Origin: Neopestalotiopsis rosae
Lineage: Eukaryota; Ascomycota; Sordariomycetes; Amphisphaeriales; Sporocadaceae
Length of the DNA: 64,000 nucleotides
Reading direction: 5' to 3'
NCBI GenBank assembly: GCA_023078685.1
Contig: JALGAS010000008.1
Span: 434,001-498,000 of the forward strand
This document shows positions 1 to 10,753 of this stretch, in pieces. The notes beneath the pieces were generated by a model. The model was not told the DNA's origin. It did no database searches and saw only the letters and a list, made by a program, of their open reading frames with translations. The position numbers and the translations under genes are program-made. Each line of letters begins with the position of its first letter. Position 1 is the first letter of the stretch.

Positions 1-3000
1 ATATTAAACAATTATCGATTAAGCTAAATAGCTATTTATTTTCGGGGTCCGCTAATTTTACTTTTTTACGGAAAGCCTTTAAATTAAAATAATTTATATT
101 AGTTTTTTATAAGAAATTTATTAATTAAAAACCTAATTATTTAAAAGCTAATATATTTTCGTTTAATACGAATAGTTCCGCTATAAAAACGGGGTCGATC
201 TCGTTAACGGCTATTAAATTTAAAGCGGTAACGCTATTTATATTATATAAACGGAAAAGGATTATAATTTTTTATTTTTTTAATTATTTTTTTTATATAA
301 TACGATTTTTTTAAAACGTAAAAATATATCGGCGATTATATTTTAATTATTTAGCTTATAAATTATATAAAAATTATATAAAATTATAAAATTTGCTTAT
401 TTTGCTTAAGGGATATTAAGCTAACGTTTTATATTAAAATATTTTAATATTTTATAATCGGTAATAATTATAAAAAATCGGGGGTTTTGCAAACTTATAA
501 GCTCCGCTCGCTAATATTATAATTTACGGATTATAACAAAGTTTTTCAATTATAAATATTATAATTATATTCGCCTCTTTATATGCTTTTTAAATAAAAT
601 ATAACCGGGTGCTGTTCGCTAATTTCTTTATCTTTTTAAAAAGAATATTTAGCTATAACGCCGTTAAATACGTCGGTTTTTATTTTTATTTCGTGCGGTC
701 GGAAAAAGAAATAAATAAAAATTAGGGTATTAATTATTTTATATCGCAATTTTTTAAAAGCAGCTTTATATTCGTTATCGAAAATAAACGATCGGTTTTT
801 ATATAATAATCGTATTAAAGGCCTAATAATACGATTATATTTTCGGATAAATCTACGGTAAAAATTATAAAAGCCTAAAAAGGATTATATTTTTTTAACC
901 GATATAAAATATTTTTAATTTTTAAAATAGCGATTTTTTTAAATCAATTTTAATACCGTTTATATTAATAATAAAACCTAAAAATTTAATTTTAATTATA
1001 TTGAATTTATACTTTTTAATATTTGCTTAAAAACTAGCGTTTTTAAGCCGTTAAAAGATTTTTTAACGTAAAATTTATGCTTAGCCACGTTATCCGAAAA
1101 TATAAAAATATTATTTATATAAGCATTATAAAATTCGTTTAAATATTTTATTAGGGTATTAGCAGGGTTACAACGATTAATTTTAATTATTAATTTTAAT
1201 TAACTAATAACTAAACTACGTAATTTTACTCACTTTACTAACTAACTACCGTAATTTTACTCAAGCAACTAACTAACTACGCGTAATTATTAATTAATAA
1301 CTAACTAATTACGATTTTAAAATATTTATTTATTAAATTAAAGCTTTATATTAAATTAAATAATGGATTAAAAATAAAATTTAATGCATTATTTATCTTA
1401 TTTTATTTTTTAAAAATCGATTTTTAATATTTATTTTAAAAATGAATAAAAATAAATAAAATAATAATTAATAAATAAAATAATATAAAAATTAAAAAAT
1501 AAAATTCAATAAATTCAAAAAAACTATTAGAGTTATTCCGTTTTTATTCTTTTAAATTAGAGTTTCTTAATAAACGATAAAAATTCAAAATATTTATTAT
1601 TTTTTTATTAATTTATTAAATCGGTAATTAATTAATTAGTATAATTAACTACTAATTAACCGTAATTTAATTTTACTCAAATAACTAATTAATTACGCGT
1701 AGTTTTAGTTAATAGGTTCAAAAACTACGCGTAATTAACTAATAACTAACTACACGTAGTTTTTAATTAATTACCAGTTAACTAATTTGCAACCCTATTA
1801 AGGATATAGCTAAAATATATTATAATAAATTTTTTAGTGTATTTAAATTTTCCGAAATAATAAAAATAAATTAAAAACCGCAATTTATTATTAATTTTAT
1901 TAATAAACTTTCGAAAATTATCGGGATTAAAATAAAGCTATTATTTATTAATTATTTTTAATCGGTAAGCTAAGCTAAAATTATGAATAAATACGTTAAT
2001 TAACGTTTTAATTTATTTATTAGCTAGCGCTAAAATAATTAATCGGAAGCTATTTTTGCTTTAAACCCTATTTAAGCATCGGTTTTTTACGAATTTATCG
2101 GTATATTATTTTATAAAATTAAATAAGGATTCCTAATATTTATAATTTTTAATTAAAGAAGGCGATCCTAAAATTTTACCGATATAATTATTAAAAAAAA
2201 GGCTTAATCGCGAAAAGGCTTAAAAATATTCCGCGCTATTTAAAGCTATATTAAATTAATTTGCAAAATTATAATTAAATCGCAAAAGCGCATAATAATT
2301 TAAATAAATAAATAGCGTCGCAAATTAGATTTTAATCCGGGAAACCGGGTTTATATTATTAAAAAAGCCGGTATATAAACGGATAGATTAAATAATAAAT
2401 TAAATTATTTTTAATTAGAAATTATTATAAAATCGAGAAATAAAATAATTATTTTTATCGATTAAAATTACGAATATTTTATATTAATTATTTACGCGAA
2501 TATGCTAATAACCCGTTATTAAAATAAGCGAATAAAAATCCGGACGGTAAAATAATTAGCTTTAACGGTAAAAAGGAATAAAAACTAAAAAAATCTTTCT
2601 ATTACGATTATATTATCAAAAATTATAATATAAAATATAATAGCGTAAATAAAATTTAAACCCTAAATAATATTATATTAACGGGTTTAAAAATAAGTTT
2701 ATTATATTATAAAAATATATTACGATAAATATCTTAATTTTTTAAGCTTTTTAATAAAATTACTAAAATAAAGGAAAATAGCCGAATATAATAAAGCAGC
2801 AAACGATTACGAAAACGATAATAAAATAATAAATATTAAAATTTAAATAAAGCGAAAAAAGGAAAGGCTTTAAAAAGGTTAATTTTAAATTATAATTACG
2901 AAAAAATTTCTAACGCCCCGATATAAGAAGCGGACGATTAACGTATACCGGTTAAGGGTTTAATAATATAATAATAAGAAATAAACCCGAAAATATCCTT

Positions 3001-3110
3001 TTTTTTGCCTAAAAAGCATCGGTTCGAGCCTTAGCCGGCTTTTATTATTTATTTTTAATTAATTTTTAAACTCGCGGACGAATCCCTTATACGAGGGGAA
3101 GGTAACATAA
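1..3110 (-). pseudogene. RIP-degraded Ty3/gypsy-type retroelement, Pol region
   Basis: Very AT-rich sequence in which CpA is strongly depleted while CpG persists, as expected after RIP. Read on the minus strand, residual retroelement peptides are visible in shifting frames with many stops. They include the region around the reverse transcriptase active site (roughly 1080-1160), where the YxDD box now reads as tyrosine, isoleucine, Asn-Asn (the two Asn codons at 1110-1115), followed by FIFSDN. Next come KFLGFII-like and NGIKID-like segments (about 950-1010), a [15 protein letters not shown] connection segment (about 820-870) and RNase H-like pieces towards position 400. The order RT then RNase H fits Ty3/gypsy Pol. 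The 5' part of the element (gag/protease side) should lie at about 1800-3060 but is too degraded to translate. The element is interrupted by a short repeat at 1163-1797 and continues off the left edge. It cannot code for protein. Confidence 0.75.
1163..1797. mobile_element. hAT-like MITE, family A, inside the gypsy remnant
   Basis: Starts CAGGGTTACAACGATTAA and ends in GCAACCCTA, an imperfect terminal inverted repeat shared with other copies in the block. The inside carries the family hallmarks: repeated TAACTAACTAC runs, TTTTACTCAAGCAA and CTACGCGTAG-like palindromes. It splits the reverse transcriptase remnant between a left part (ending about 1162) and a right part (from about 1798), so it jumped after the retroelement. 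The target duplication is blurred here. Confidence 0.6.
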
Positions 3111-3125
3111 TAGCGCACGAATTGC

Positions 3126-3318
3126 CTTATTACCGGGTTGCCTTATCACGACCGGCTGCTGCGCTGCAGCCAGCTCCACCCGGCCCCGACCAGCCTACCG
3201 GTCGGGGGCGTAAATAGATCTTCGCCGGGCTGGAGGATTATTTATTCTCCAGCTTCGTTAATACACCTAATTATACCCCATGCTAGGCAGAGACCGGCTC
3301 CCGTACAATACCGTGACA
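3126..3318 (-). repeat. GC-rich LTR-like island at the retroelement boundary
   Basis: A sharply bounded GC-rich island inside AT-rich DNA. Read on the minus strand it begins TGTCACGG at 3318, consistent with the 5' TG of an LTR, and the adjoining sequence at 3319 is part of a separate hAT-like repeat, so 3318/3319 is an insertion boundary. The island contains three potential hairpins: 3154-3171 (GGCTGC/GCAGCC), 3184-3207 (8-bp stem CCCCGACC/GGTCGGGG) and 3230-3252 (CTGGAG/CTCCAG). Unlike the neighbouring Pol region it retains CpA dinucleotides. The inner end of the LTR is not defined. A short open frame across the island is not supported as a gene. Confidence 0.55.
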
Positions 3319-3872
3319 AGTGGTCTAAGTAAAACTAAATTATAATTAATTAGTAATTAACTACACTAACTAATTAACTACGAATAAAATAAAATAATAA
3401 TCAAAATAACTAATATTATTGCTTTTTAACCGTTATTATTAAAATCTAATTAAAAAGAATAAAAAAGGAATAACTTTAGTAATTTTAATGCTTTTATTAG
3501 ATTTTATTTTATTTTTTCAAATTTCATAATTTTATTTATTATTATTTTTATCAACTTATTAAATTTTAGAATAAATATTAAAAATCGAATTAGTATTTAG
3601 AAAACAAAGGAATAATTGCTTTTTACTTCGTTTTCATTATTTTATTTAATTCAATATAAGCTATTAATTATATTAATAATTTAAAATAAAGCTTTTTAAA
3701 ATCCTAATTAATTAGTTATTAATTAAACTAACTAAACTAACTAATAACTATACGTAATTAGTTAATGGGGTGAGTAAAACTACCGTAGTTAGTTAGTTAC
3801 GTGAGTAAAACTACGTAGTTTAGTTAATTGCTTAAGTAAAACTAATAATTAAAACTAATCGTGCCAACCCTG
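3319..3872. mobile_element. hAT-like MITE, family A, truncated by the LTR
   Basis: The left end is missing: the sequence starts mid-element (GTGGTCTAAGTAAAACT, found internally in other copies) directly at the LTR edge. The right end GTGCCAACCCTG is intact at 3872. The internal part (about 3400-3660) is homologous in reverse orientation to 6000-6150 and 6400-6650. The simplest reading is that the retroelement inserted into this repeat and the missing half lies beyond the left edge of the window. Confidence 0.6.
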
Positions 3873-3897
3873 ATGGTAAAGAAGCATATATTCCTAA

Positions 3898-4632
3898 TAG
3901 GGTTGGCTTTAAGGTAACTGCCAGCTAACTTAAGTGAGTTTTACTCAAACTAAAATTAATAGAATTAATAAACTAAATTAATTAAGCTTAACTTACTAAC
4001 TCTAATTTAATAATTTAATCAGCAGCCTGGTTTAAATTAAATTAATTGAATTTGAGTTAACAACCTAATAACTTACTAACTTAAAGAATAATTTAAAATT
4101 CTTTATTTTAATTAATAAGAAATAATAAATACAATTATAAAATAAAACCGTTAATTTTAATTTTAACAGCTAATTAACTTTCATTTTTACGATTTTATTT
4201 ATTTTATAATTTATTTTTTAAAATCGTGTATTTTCTTAATAAATTATAAGAATTAAAAAAGATAACTTTCGAACTGATCTTATAAATTAAATAAAATTAA
4301 TAAAATAAAGTAATAATACCATTTAAATAATAATAATTTGATATTTATTTCAACGTTTCAATAATTTAATATTTATTTTAACGTTTTAATAATTATTATC
4401 TTAAATTATCTTCGTTGAAAATTGAAAATCTTTAAATAAATAAATAAATTAACTAAATTAATTAATTTCATTTAAACTTAATGAATTTAATTAATTACGT
4501 AAATAAAACTCATTAATTTCATTAGCTATTTAAATAAAACTTAATAAATTTTTAAAAACGGTAAATAAAACTCAATTTAAATAAATTAACTCAAACTTAA
4601 ACTTAAAACTCAAACTTAAGCTGCTAACCCTG
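3898..4632. mobile_element. hAT-like MITE, family B, inserted in a hairpin-core repeat
   Basis: Ends TAGGGTTGGC and GCTAACCCTG. The flanks ATTCCTAA (3890-3897) and ATTCTCAA (4633-4640) are an 8-bp duplication differing at two positions. Both differences are explained by C-to-T changes from a common ATTCCCAA. The flanking sequence on both sides continues the hairpin-core repeat seen uninterrupted at 5085-5222, which confirms the insertion point. Internally it has GAGTTTTACTC motifs and long AATTAATT stretches, with no coding capacity. Confidence 0.7.
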
Positions 4633-4640
4633 ATTCTCAA

Positions 4641-4830
4641 ATATGGGTTAAGCGAAGGCTAATCCCGTATATTTTAATTTAGCTGCTATTATATCTTCTG
4701 GTACCGAAGTATATTATGAAGAAGCATGTATTACTCATTATAGGTTAGCCGAAGGGCAATCTTATATATTTGGGTCTGGAATAATTAGGCCGAATTTAGC
4801 TATTAGGTTGGGTTACGCCCAATAGCTGCG
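4641..4830. repeat. Hairpin-core repeat, degraded copy
   Basis: Right-hand continuation of the hairpin-core repeat interrupted by the insertion at 3898-4632, followed by a second partial copy. It has GAAGAAGCATGTATTAC, then a GTTAGCCGAAGGGCAATC version of the first hairpin and a GGTTGGGTTACGCCCAAT version of the third. Differences from 5085-5222 are mainly transitions. Confidence 0.6.
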
Positions 4831-5084
4831 CTAAAGCTAATCTGGCTATTATATTAGTCTACGCTTAATGATATAGCTTTAATAACGATATCCGTTATAT
4901 AGCTTATATTATTAATATTAGGGTATAAATAAAGTTGGCAGTTTTAGTTTAAGCTTAAATTCTGAGTTTAAATTTGAGATAACTCATCTAAGTGGAGTTT
5001 TACTCTTTAAAATCGATAACTCAATGAGTTTTACTCACGGTGGTAATTAAAACAATAAGTTTTACTTAAGCAGCTATGTTGCAC

Positions 5085-5222
5085 CTTGTGGTACAAGAGA
5101 GTGGTGTGAAGAAGCATACATTACTAACGATGGGTTGGCCGAAGGCCAATCCCATATACTTGGGTCTAGCTGCGCTAGACGCTAAGCCTAATCTGGCCAT
5201 GAGGTTGGGCTACGCCCAATAA
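5085..5222. repeat. Hairpin-core repeat, best-preserved copy (three mini-hairpins)
   Basis: Contains three consecutive short palindromes: 5132-5152 (GGGTTGGCC / GGCCAATCC around a GAA triloop), 5164-5180 (GTCTAGC / GCTAGAC around TGC) and 5205-5219 (TTGGGC / GCCCAA around TAC). It is preceded by GAAGAAGCATACATTACTAA. Degraded copies lie at 4641-4830 and, inverted, at 8635-8790. No reading frame is preserved between copies. Confidence 0.75.
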
Positions 5223-5398
5223 GCTAATTAAATTAATTGGGTTTGAGTTAATTTAATTAATTTAGTTAACTAACTCATTAATTTAAAACAAAGCTTAAAA
5301 GTCTTTATTTTAATAGTTGATTAATATTTTAATAGTTAAATAATGATAAAGAAGATTATTAAATAAAATAGTTATTTTTAATTCAAATGGCTTATTAG

Positions 5399-6390
5399 CA
5401 GGGTTGCAACGATTAGGTTTAATTATTAGTTTTAATTAATTAATAACTAAACTGCGTAATTTTATTTATTTTAATAAATAATTAACGTAATTTTACTCAA
5501 GCAATCAGGGTAGGAATGCAGTTAACTGGCAGTTAACTGCATAAAATCCGGACTGCAACTTAACTGACTGCAGTTAGTTAAAATCCAGACTGCAACTGCA
5601 TTTTTTGCATTTAACTGCAAAATGACTGCTAACTGCACCTTACAGTTAAGTTAATTAACTGCTAACTGCAATAGTATAAATTATTTTATTTATTTAAATA
5701 AGAATAATACATAAAACCTTTGAATCCCCTTTATTGAGCTTAATATAACGTTTTATTTAGTATAAAAAGCTTTTAAGTAATTTAAAAATTCGATTTTTTA
5801 TTAATTATTTTATTATTTTAATGCAGTTAATTATAACTAACTGCAATTAACTGAAGTTAACTTAAGTTAGTGATATTCCGGACTTAAATTGACAAGTAAC
5901 TGCATGCAGTTAGCGAAAATCCGGACTGCAACTGCACTAACTTAAGTTAACTGCAACTGCACCAATTAACTGCAGACTGCCTTTCCTACCCTAAATATTA
6001 GAATAATAAAACCTTTGAAAATTTAAATAAATTCCAATATAACGAGTTAAAATACCAGAGTTATTACGTTCTTCTTCCTATTGATTCGATTCTAATAATA
6101 ATCGTTAAAATATAATAATATTAATAATTTTAATTATTATTTTATTTTTATTCGTAGTTAGTTAGTTAGTGTAGTTAACTACTAACTAACTGTAGTTTAG
6201 TTTTACTCAGACCACTAACTAACTACGGTAGTTTTACTCAAGCAACTAACTAACTACGGTAGTTTTACTCACCTTATTAACTAACTACGGTTATAATTAA
6301 TTACGCGTAATTAACTATTAGTTAATTAAATGCCAACCCTGGTTATTAATTAACTAAAACTAAAAATTAAAACTAATCGTTGCAACCCTG
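5399..6390. mobile_element. hAT-like MITE, family A, hosting a family C element
   Basis: Left end CAGGGTTGCAACGATTAG at 5399, right end CGTTGCAACCCTG at about 6390. The right third (6150-6345) carries the typical run of TAACTAACTACGGTAG and TTTTACTCAAGC motifs. A second CCAACCCTG end near 6346 shows the interval is composite. Family C sequence fills 5508-5992. No coding potential. Confidence 0.55.
5508..5992. mobile_element. hAT-like MITE, family C (GCAGTTAACTGC-rich)
   Basis: Ends CAGGGTAGGAATGCAGTTAA and the inverse of AGGGTAGGAAAGGCAGTC. The interior is built of repeated palindromic AGTTAACTGC units and ATCCGGACTGCAACTGCA units. The same terminal sequence and motifs recur at 6681-7776. 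No 8-bp duplication is recognisable at this copy. Confidence 0.6.
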
Positions 6391-6680
6391 AATAAAATGC
6401 ATTAATGAAAACAAAATATAACAAGCTTATTACCTTATTTTTATTAATTAATATAAGTTATTAACATTTATTTCAAAAACTAATAAAAATAAATAAAATG
6501 TTAATATTCAAATAATAAAAACCTTCCAAATTAAAGCAAAACCTAATATAACGAATTAAAATATCAAAATTATCACGTTTTCTTTCTTTTTAACTCGATT
6601 TCATTAATAATGGTTAAAACTTAATAATATTAATAATTTCAATTATTATTTCATTTTATCCGTAAATAATTAATTAATAT

Positions 6681-7776
6681 CAGAGTAAGAAAGGCAGTTT
6701 ATAATCAACCTAAGTTAATGCAATTATAATCCAGACTTTTATTAATTGCATATAATTATTTATCAGTTTAAATCCGGAATTTTACTACCTTAAGTTAACT
6801 TAAGTTAATTGCAATCAGTTATAATCAGGGTTGGCATTTAGTCAACTAAGACTTAATTACGCGTAGTCAACTACAACCGTAGTCAATTAGTAACTTAAAT
6901 AAAACTACAATAATTAGTTAGTTGCTTGAGTAAAACTACCGTAGTTAATTAGTGGTCTAATTAAAACTGAACTATACGTCAATAATAATTAATCACACTA
7001 ACTAACTAATTACGAATAAAATAAATAAATAATTAAAATAATCAATATTTTCTTCTTTTAACCGTTATTATTAAAATCTAATTAGAAAAAATAAAAGAAG
7101 AATAACTTTGGTAATTTTAATGCTTTTATTAAATTAGATTTTATTTTTTTTAATTTTATAATTTAATTTATTATTATTTTAATAATATTTATTAGTTTCC
7201 AATAAATATTAAAAGTCGAATTAGAATTTGAAAAATAAGGGGATAATTACTTTATATTTCGTTTTTACTATTTCATTTTATTGGGTATAAGCTGTTTATT
7301 ATTTGAATTATTTAAAAAAAGCTTTTTAAAATCGTAATTAATTAATTATTAACTAAATTAATTAAATTAATGAAAGACTATGCGTAGTTATTTATTAAAG
7401 TAAGTAAAATTACCGTAATTAATTAGTTGTTTGAGTAAAACTACGTTAGTTAATTGCTTGCTTAAATAAAACTACGTAGTTTAATTATTAATTAACTAAA
7501 CTTAATCGTGCCAACCCTGGTTATAATTAACTGCATTAAGACAATAGAATAATTAATAAAAAGTTAAATATTCAAGTTATTTTAAAGCTTTTTATTTAAG
7601 ATTAAAAGTTATATAAAGCTTTATATAAAGGCATTAAAAGGCTTTTTATTTCATTATTATCCAATTAAATAATAATATTCGTATTATGGCAGTTAGCAGT
7701 TAATTACCTTAATTGCAAAAAGTGCAATTACAGTTTAAATTTTAATTAACTGCTAGTTAAATGCATTCTTACCCTG
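6681..7776. mobile_element. hAT-like MITE, family C, with nested family A copy
   Basis: Left end CAGAGTAAGAAAGGCAGT, right end GCATTCTTACCCTG. The flanks ATTAATAT (6673-6680) and GTTAATGT (7777-7784) are an 8-bp duplication differing only by two G/A transitions. The outer sequences on either side join to form the TTAGTGTAG region of a family A element (compare 6150-6180), so this copy sits inside family A. It is itself interrupted by 6826-7519. Confidence 0.7.
6826..7519. mobile_element. hAT-like MITE, family A, with perfect 8-bp target duplication
   Basis: Ends CAGGGTTGGCA and TGCCAACCCTG (perfect inverted repeat), flanked by GTTATAAT at 6818-6825 and again at 7520-7527. The 8-bp duplication and CAGGG ends fit the hAT superfamily. 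The 694-bp interior has no coding capacity. It is the innermost level of a three-deep nest (family A host, family C, family A) and, having a perfect duplication, probably the most recent insertion here. Confidence 0.8.
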
Positions 7777-7894
7777 GTTAATGTAATTAATTATTAATTA
7801 CTCGTCATTTGATTTTACTCGAGCAATTAATTAATTACGGTCGTAGTTAATTACGCGTAATTGATTATTAATTAACTGAATCACAGCCCTATTA

Positions 7895-8472
7895 ATTACT
7901 TTTTTCAATTTAAGTAAATGAAATACTAATGATTTAAGGAAATTAAACGGAAATAAAAAGGAGAATTCGAAATTCAAATATAAGATCCGATTTATTTTTA
8001 TGATTTGGATAAAAAAGGCTTTTTCGTGAATAGTCGATTTATTAACATTCGAAAGAAATATGAAGTTTATACTCGTGAATTAATCGCAAATAGCGACGTA
8101 AATAAATTATTTTATTATTATTTTATTTATTAATTGATTATTGAATTAATGGGACCCATTAATTTATTAAAAATAATTAATAAAAATTTCCCGTTTTAGC
8201 TATTTTTAAATTAACGGTACTTAAGTATATTAGCTATTTCTGCTGCTATAAAACGGTTTTTTTCTACTTCAAGCTATATCATTATAAAATCCCGGAATAA
8301 GTTCAGTGTTAAAACGGTTAAATAATTAACTTTATTAAAAAGCTAAGGGTTAAAATTAATTCAGGGAATTCATAAATTTTTATAATTAAACGATAGGATG
8401 GAGGAGGAAGATAATTAGTTTTTTTGATTTTATTTCTTTAATTTCTTTAATTTAATTTTCTTTTATAAAAAG
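7895..8472. other. AT-rich spacer, unassigned repeat remnant
   Basis: AT-rich DNA between mosaic elements, without the family A to D motifs. Scattered CpG and an intact GATCCGATTT-type stretch suggest another RIP-altered element. No frame, terminal repeat or family could be recognised. Confidence 0.35.
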
Positions 8473-9015
8473 CGGGGTTGGCAGCTTAAGTTTGAGTTTT
8501 AAGTTTAAGTTTGAGTTAAGTTAATTAAATTGAGTTTTATTTATTAAAATCGGTAACTTAATAAGTTTTACTCACGCTATTAATTAAATCAAGTGAGTTA
8601 ATTAATTAAAAACTCACTAATTTAATTATTAAGCGTAGCCCAACCTTATGGCTAAATTAAGCTTAGCATTTAATGCAGCTAAACCTAAGTATTTAAGATT
8701 GGCCTTCGGCCAACTTATCGTTAGTAATGTATGCTTCTTTATAACACACTTCGGTATTATAAGGTACAACATTAACGGTCTTTCTTATTAATTTAAAAAT
8801 AAAGAAAACCGTGAATTAATTCTAAAACTAATAATTTAATATATTTATTCTTTTATTTAAAGATTAAATTATTAACTTAAATTTAATTAAGTTTAATTTA
8901 TTAAGATTTAGTTAAGCAATTAATTAAATTATTTAAATTTAAATGAGCACTTTTAATAACTTAATTAAATAAGTTAAAGTTAATTAAGTTAACTGCTAGC
9001 TAACTCAAGCCAACC
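8473..9015. mobile_element. hAT-like MITE, family B, carrying an inverted hairpin core
   Basis: Starts GGGGTTGGCAGCTTAAGTTT and ends in CTAACTCAAGCCAACCTT, imperfect inverted ends of family B. The centre (about 8635-8790) is the inverse complement of the hairpin core at 5085-5222, including an intact TTGGCCTTCGGCCAA palindrome. This links the hairpin core to family B as its internal cargo. Confidence 0.6.
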
Positions 9016-9839
9016 TTAAATAAAACGATTTATAATGTAATAATTAATTAACGGTGATTATTATTACTAAGGTTGAAATTTAAATAGATAATAATTAACA
9101 AACGTTAATTTATTAATAATTAAAAGATAAAAGCTAAAGTAAGTAAAATAAATAATTATTGCAAGCTTCATTATTTTAATTTATGAAATAAGTAAAATAA
9201 AACGTAAAGCTATTATTATTACTTTTACTAGAATTCGAATCTTGATAAACAAAATAAAACCACTGGTAAAATATTAGAATTTATTACTTTAAAAATGCCA
9301 CTTTTGAATTATTCAAAATATGTATTAGTTTATACCGTAAAATATCCATTTTGCGATTATTTATTAGTTTTTTTAAATCCTTTTAATTTCAACGCTTATT
9401 TTTATTAATATTAAATAAAAGTAATTAAATTAATTAAAATTTTAATTATTGATTCTTAATTAAGTTAAATCAAATTAAGTCAAATTAAATTTAAAATAAT
9501 TTAATTAAGACCTTAAAAAAACTAAATGATTTAGTTATCACCCTTATTAAAACTAAATAATTTATTTATTAATAAAATTATAAATAAAAAGATATTAATA
9601 TAAAAGAATAAAAGATCATTAAAACGTATTAATTTTTCTATTTTAAACGTTATTATTTAAATTTTAATAATGAATTATTTTTTTTCAAAAATATAAATGA
9701 TAAAAACCTTAGTTTTAGAAATTAAAATAAAATCGAATATTAAATTTATTTTAACTGCTGGTACTGCTTTCAAATCAGGTTTTAATCGTTATTTTCTTCA
9801 ATATTAAAATTCAATTTATTAAATAAAATTAAATAATGC

Positions 9840-10746
9840 TTTTAAGATTCGTGATTAATTAATTACGTGAGTAAAACTACGTAGCTTAATTATTAATTGA
9901 TTAAAATTATAATTAAAGAATTTAAATAATTAATAATTTCTTATTTAAGTGAGCTAATTAAATAAAAATAACTTCATGATGATTATTTAAAGCCGTAATT
10001 AAATAATGGGTGGAAAGAATTTTTTACTTTTTTATTCGATTTTTAATAATTAACGTAATTATTCACTTAAATAATTAAAACTACGCGTAATTAATTAGTA
10101 AGGTACGTAAAATTACGGTAATTAATTAGCAGAGTTGCAATTTAATTAACTAATAGTTAACTAACGTTAGTTAACTAAGAACTACATTTAGTTTAATTAA
10201 CTAAAAACTAACGTTAGTTATTAAAAGTGCTAATTAAAACTAAATAATTTAGTTAATGCTTTGATTAAAACTAAACTAAAGGCCTTAATTTAGTTATTAG
10301 TTAACTAAAGTCTAATAACTAAAGAAATTGAAATATTAATGATAAATTTTATAATTATTAAAATAAAGAGCTTTTTAATTTACTTAATTAATTAAAAAAT
10401 AAAGAATAAAACGGCTGGTTTCTTTTTATTTTAGCCGTTTTACTCGAATTTTAATAATTATTTTAAAAAGTCTTTAGTTAATTTTTAATTAATTAAAAGC
10501 TAACTAGAACTAAATTGATTTAGTTAGTTACCTAATTAAAACTAAATTAATTTAGTTACTACCCTGATTAAAACTAAATGATTTAATTATTAACTAAATC
10601 ATTTAATTAATTAAAGAAATCTTTTACAACCCTGTTAATTAATAAGGTGAGTAGAATTACGTAGTTTAACTAGCTGCTTAAATAAAATTACGTAATTAAA
10701 TTATTAATGAATTAAAACTAATAATTAAAATTAGTCGTTGCAACCC
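9840..10746. mobile_element. hAT-like MITE, family A host copy
   Basis: The right end GTCGTTGCAACCCT lies at about 10746. The interior has the GTGAGTAAAACTACGTAG-type motifs. The element is split by a family D insertion at 10130-10634, on either side of which its TAATTAATTAG sequence resumes. The left end is not sharply defined. Confidence 0.5.
10130..10634. mobile_element. hAT-like MITE, family D
   Basis: Starts CAGAGTTGCAA and ends TTACAACCCTG. The flanks TTAATTAG (10122-10129) and TTAATTAA (10635-10642) are an 8-bp duplication with one G/A difference. The interior is dominated by repeated AAAACTAAATGATTTAGTTA-like units, also seen singly at about 9515-9560, which separates it from families A to C. 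Confidence 0.65.
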
Positions 10747-10753
10747 TAATAAT

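Noticed and set aside
1154..1160. TTAGGG-like telomeric unit
   Set aside because: Single occurrence, no tandem TTAGGG run anywhere in the window.
3008..3042. tRNA-like T-arm segment GGTTCGAGCCTTAGCCGG
   Set aside because: No partner arms or acceptor stem found; it may be a remnant primer-binding site of the retroelement, but RIP changes make the match inconclusive.
3138..3332. 64-codon frame in the GC island
   Set aside because: Lies across the LTR-like island and its boundary, with hairpin-rich sequence and no family resemblance.
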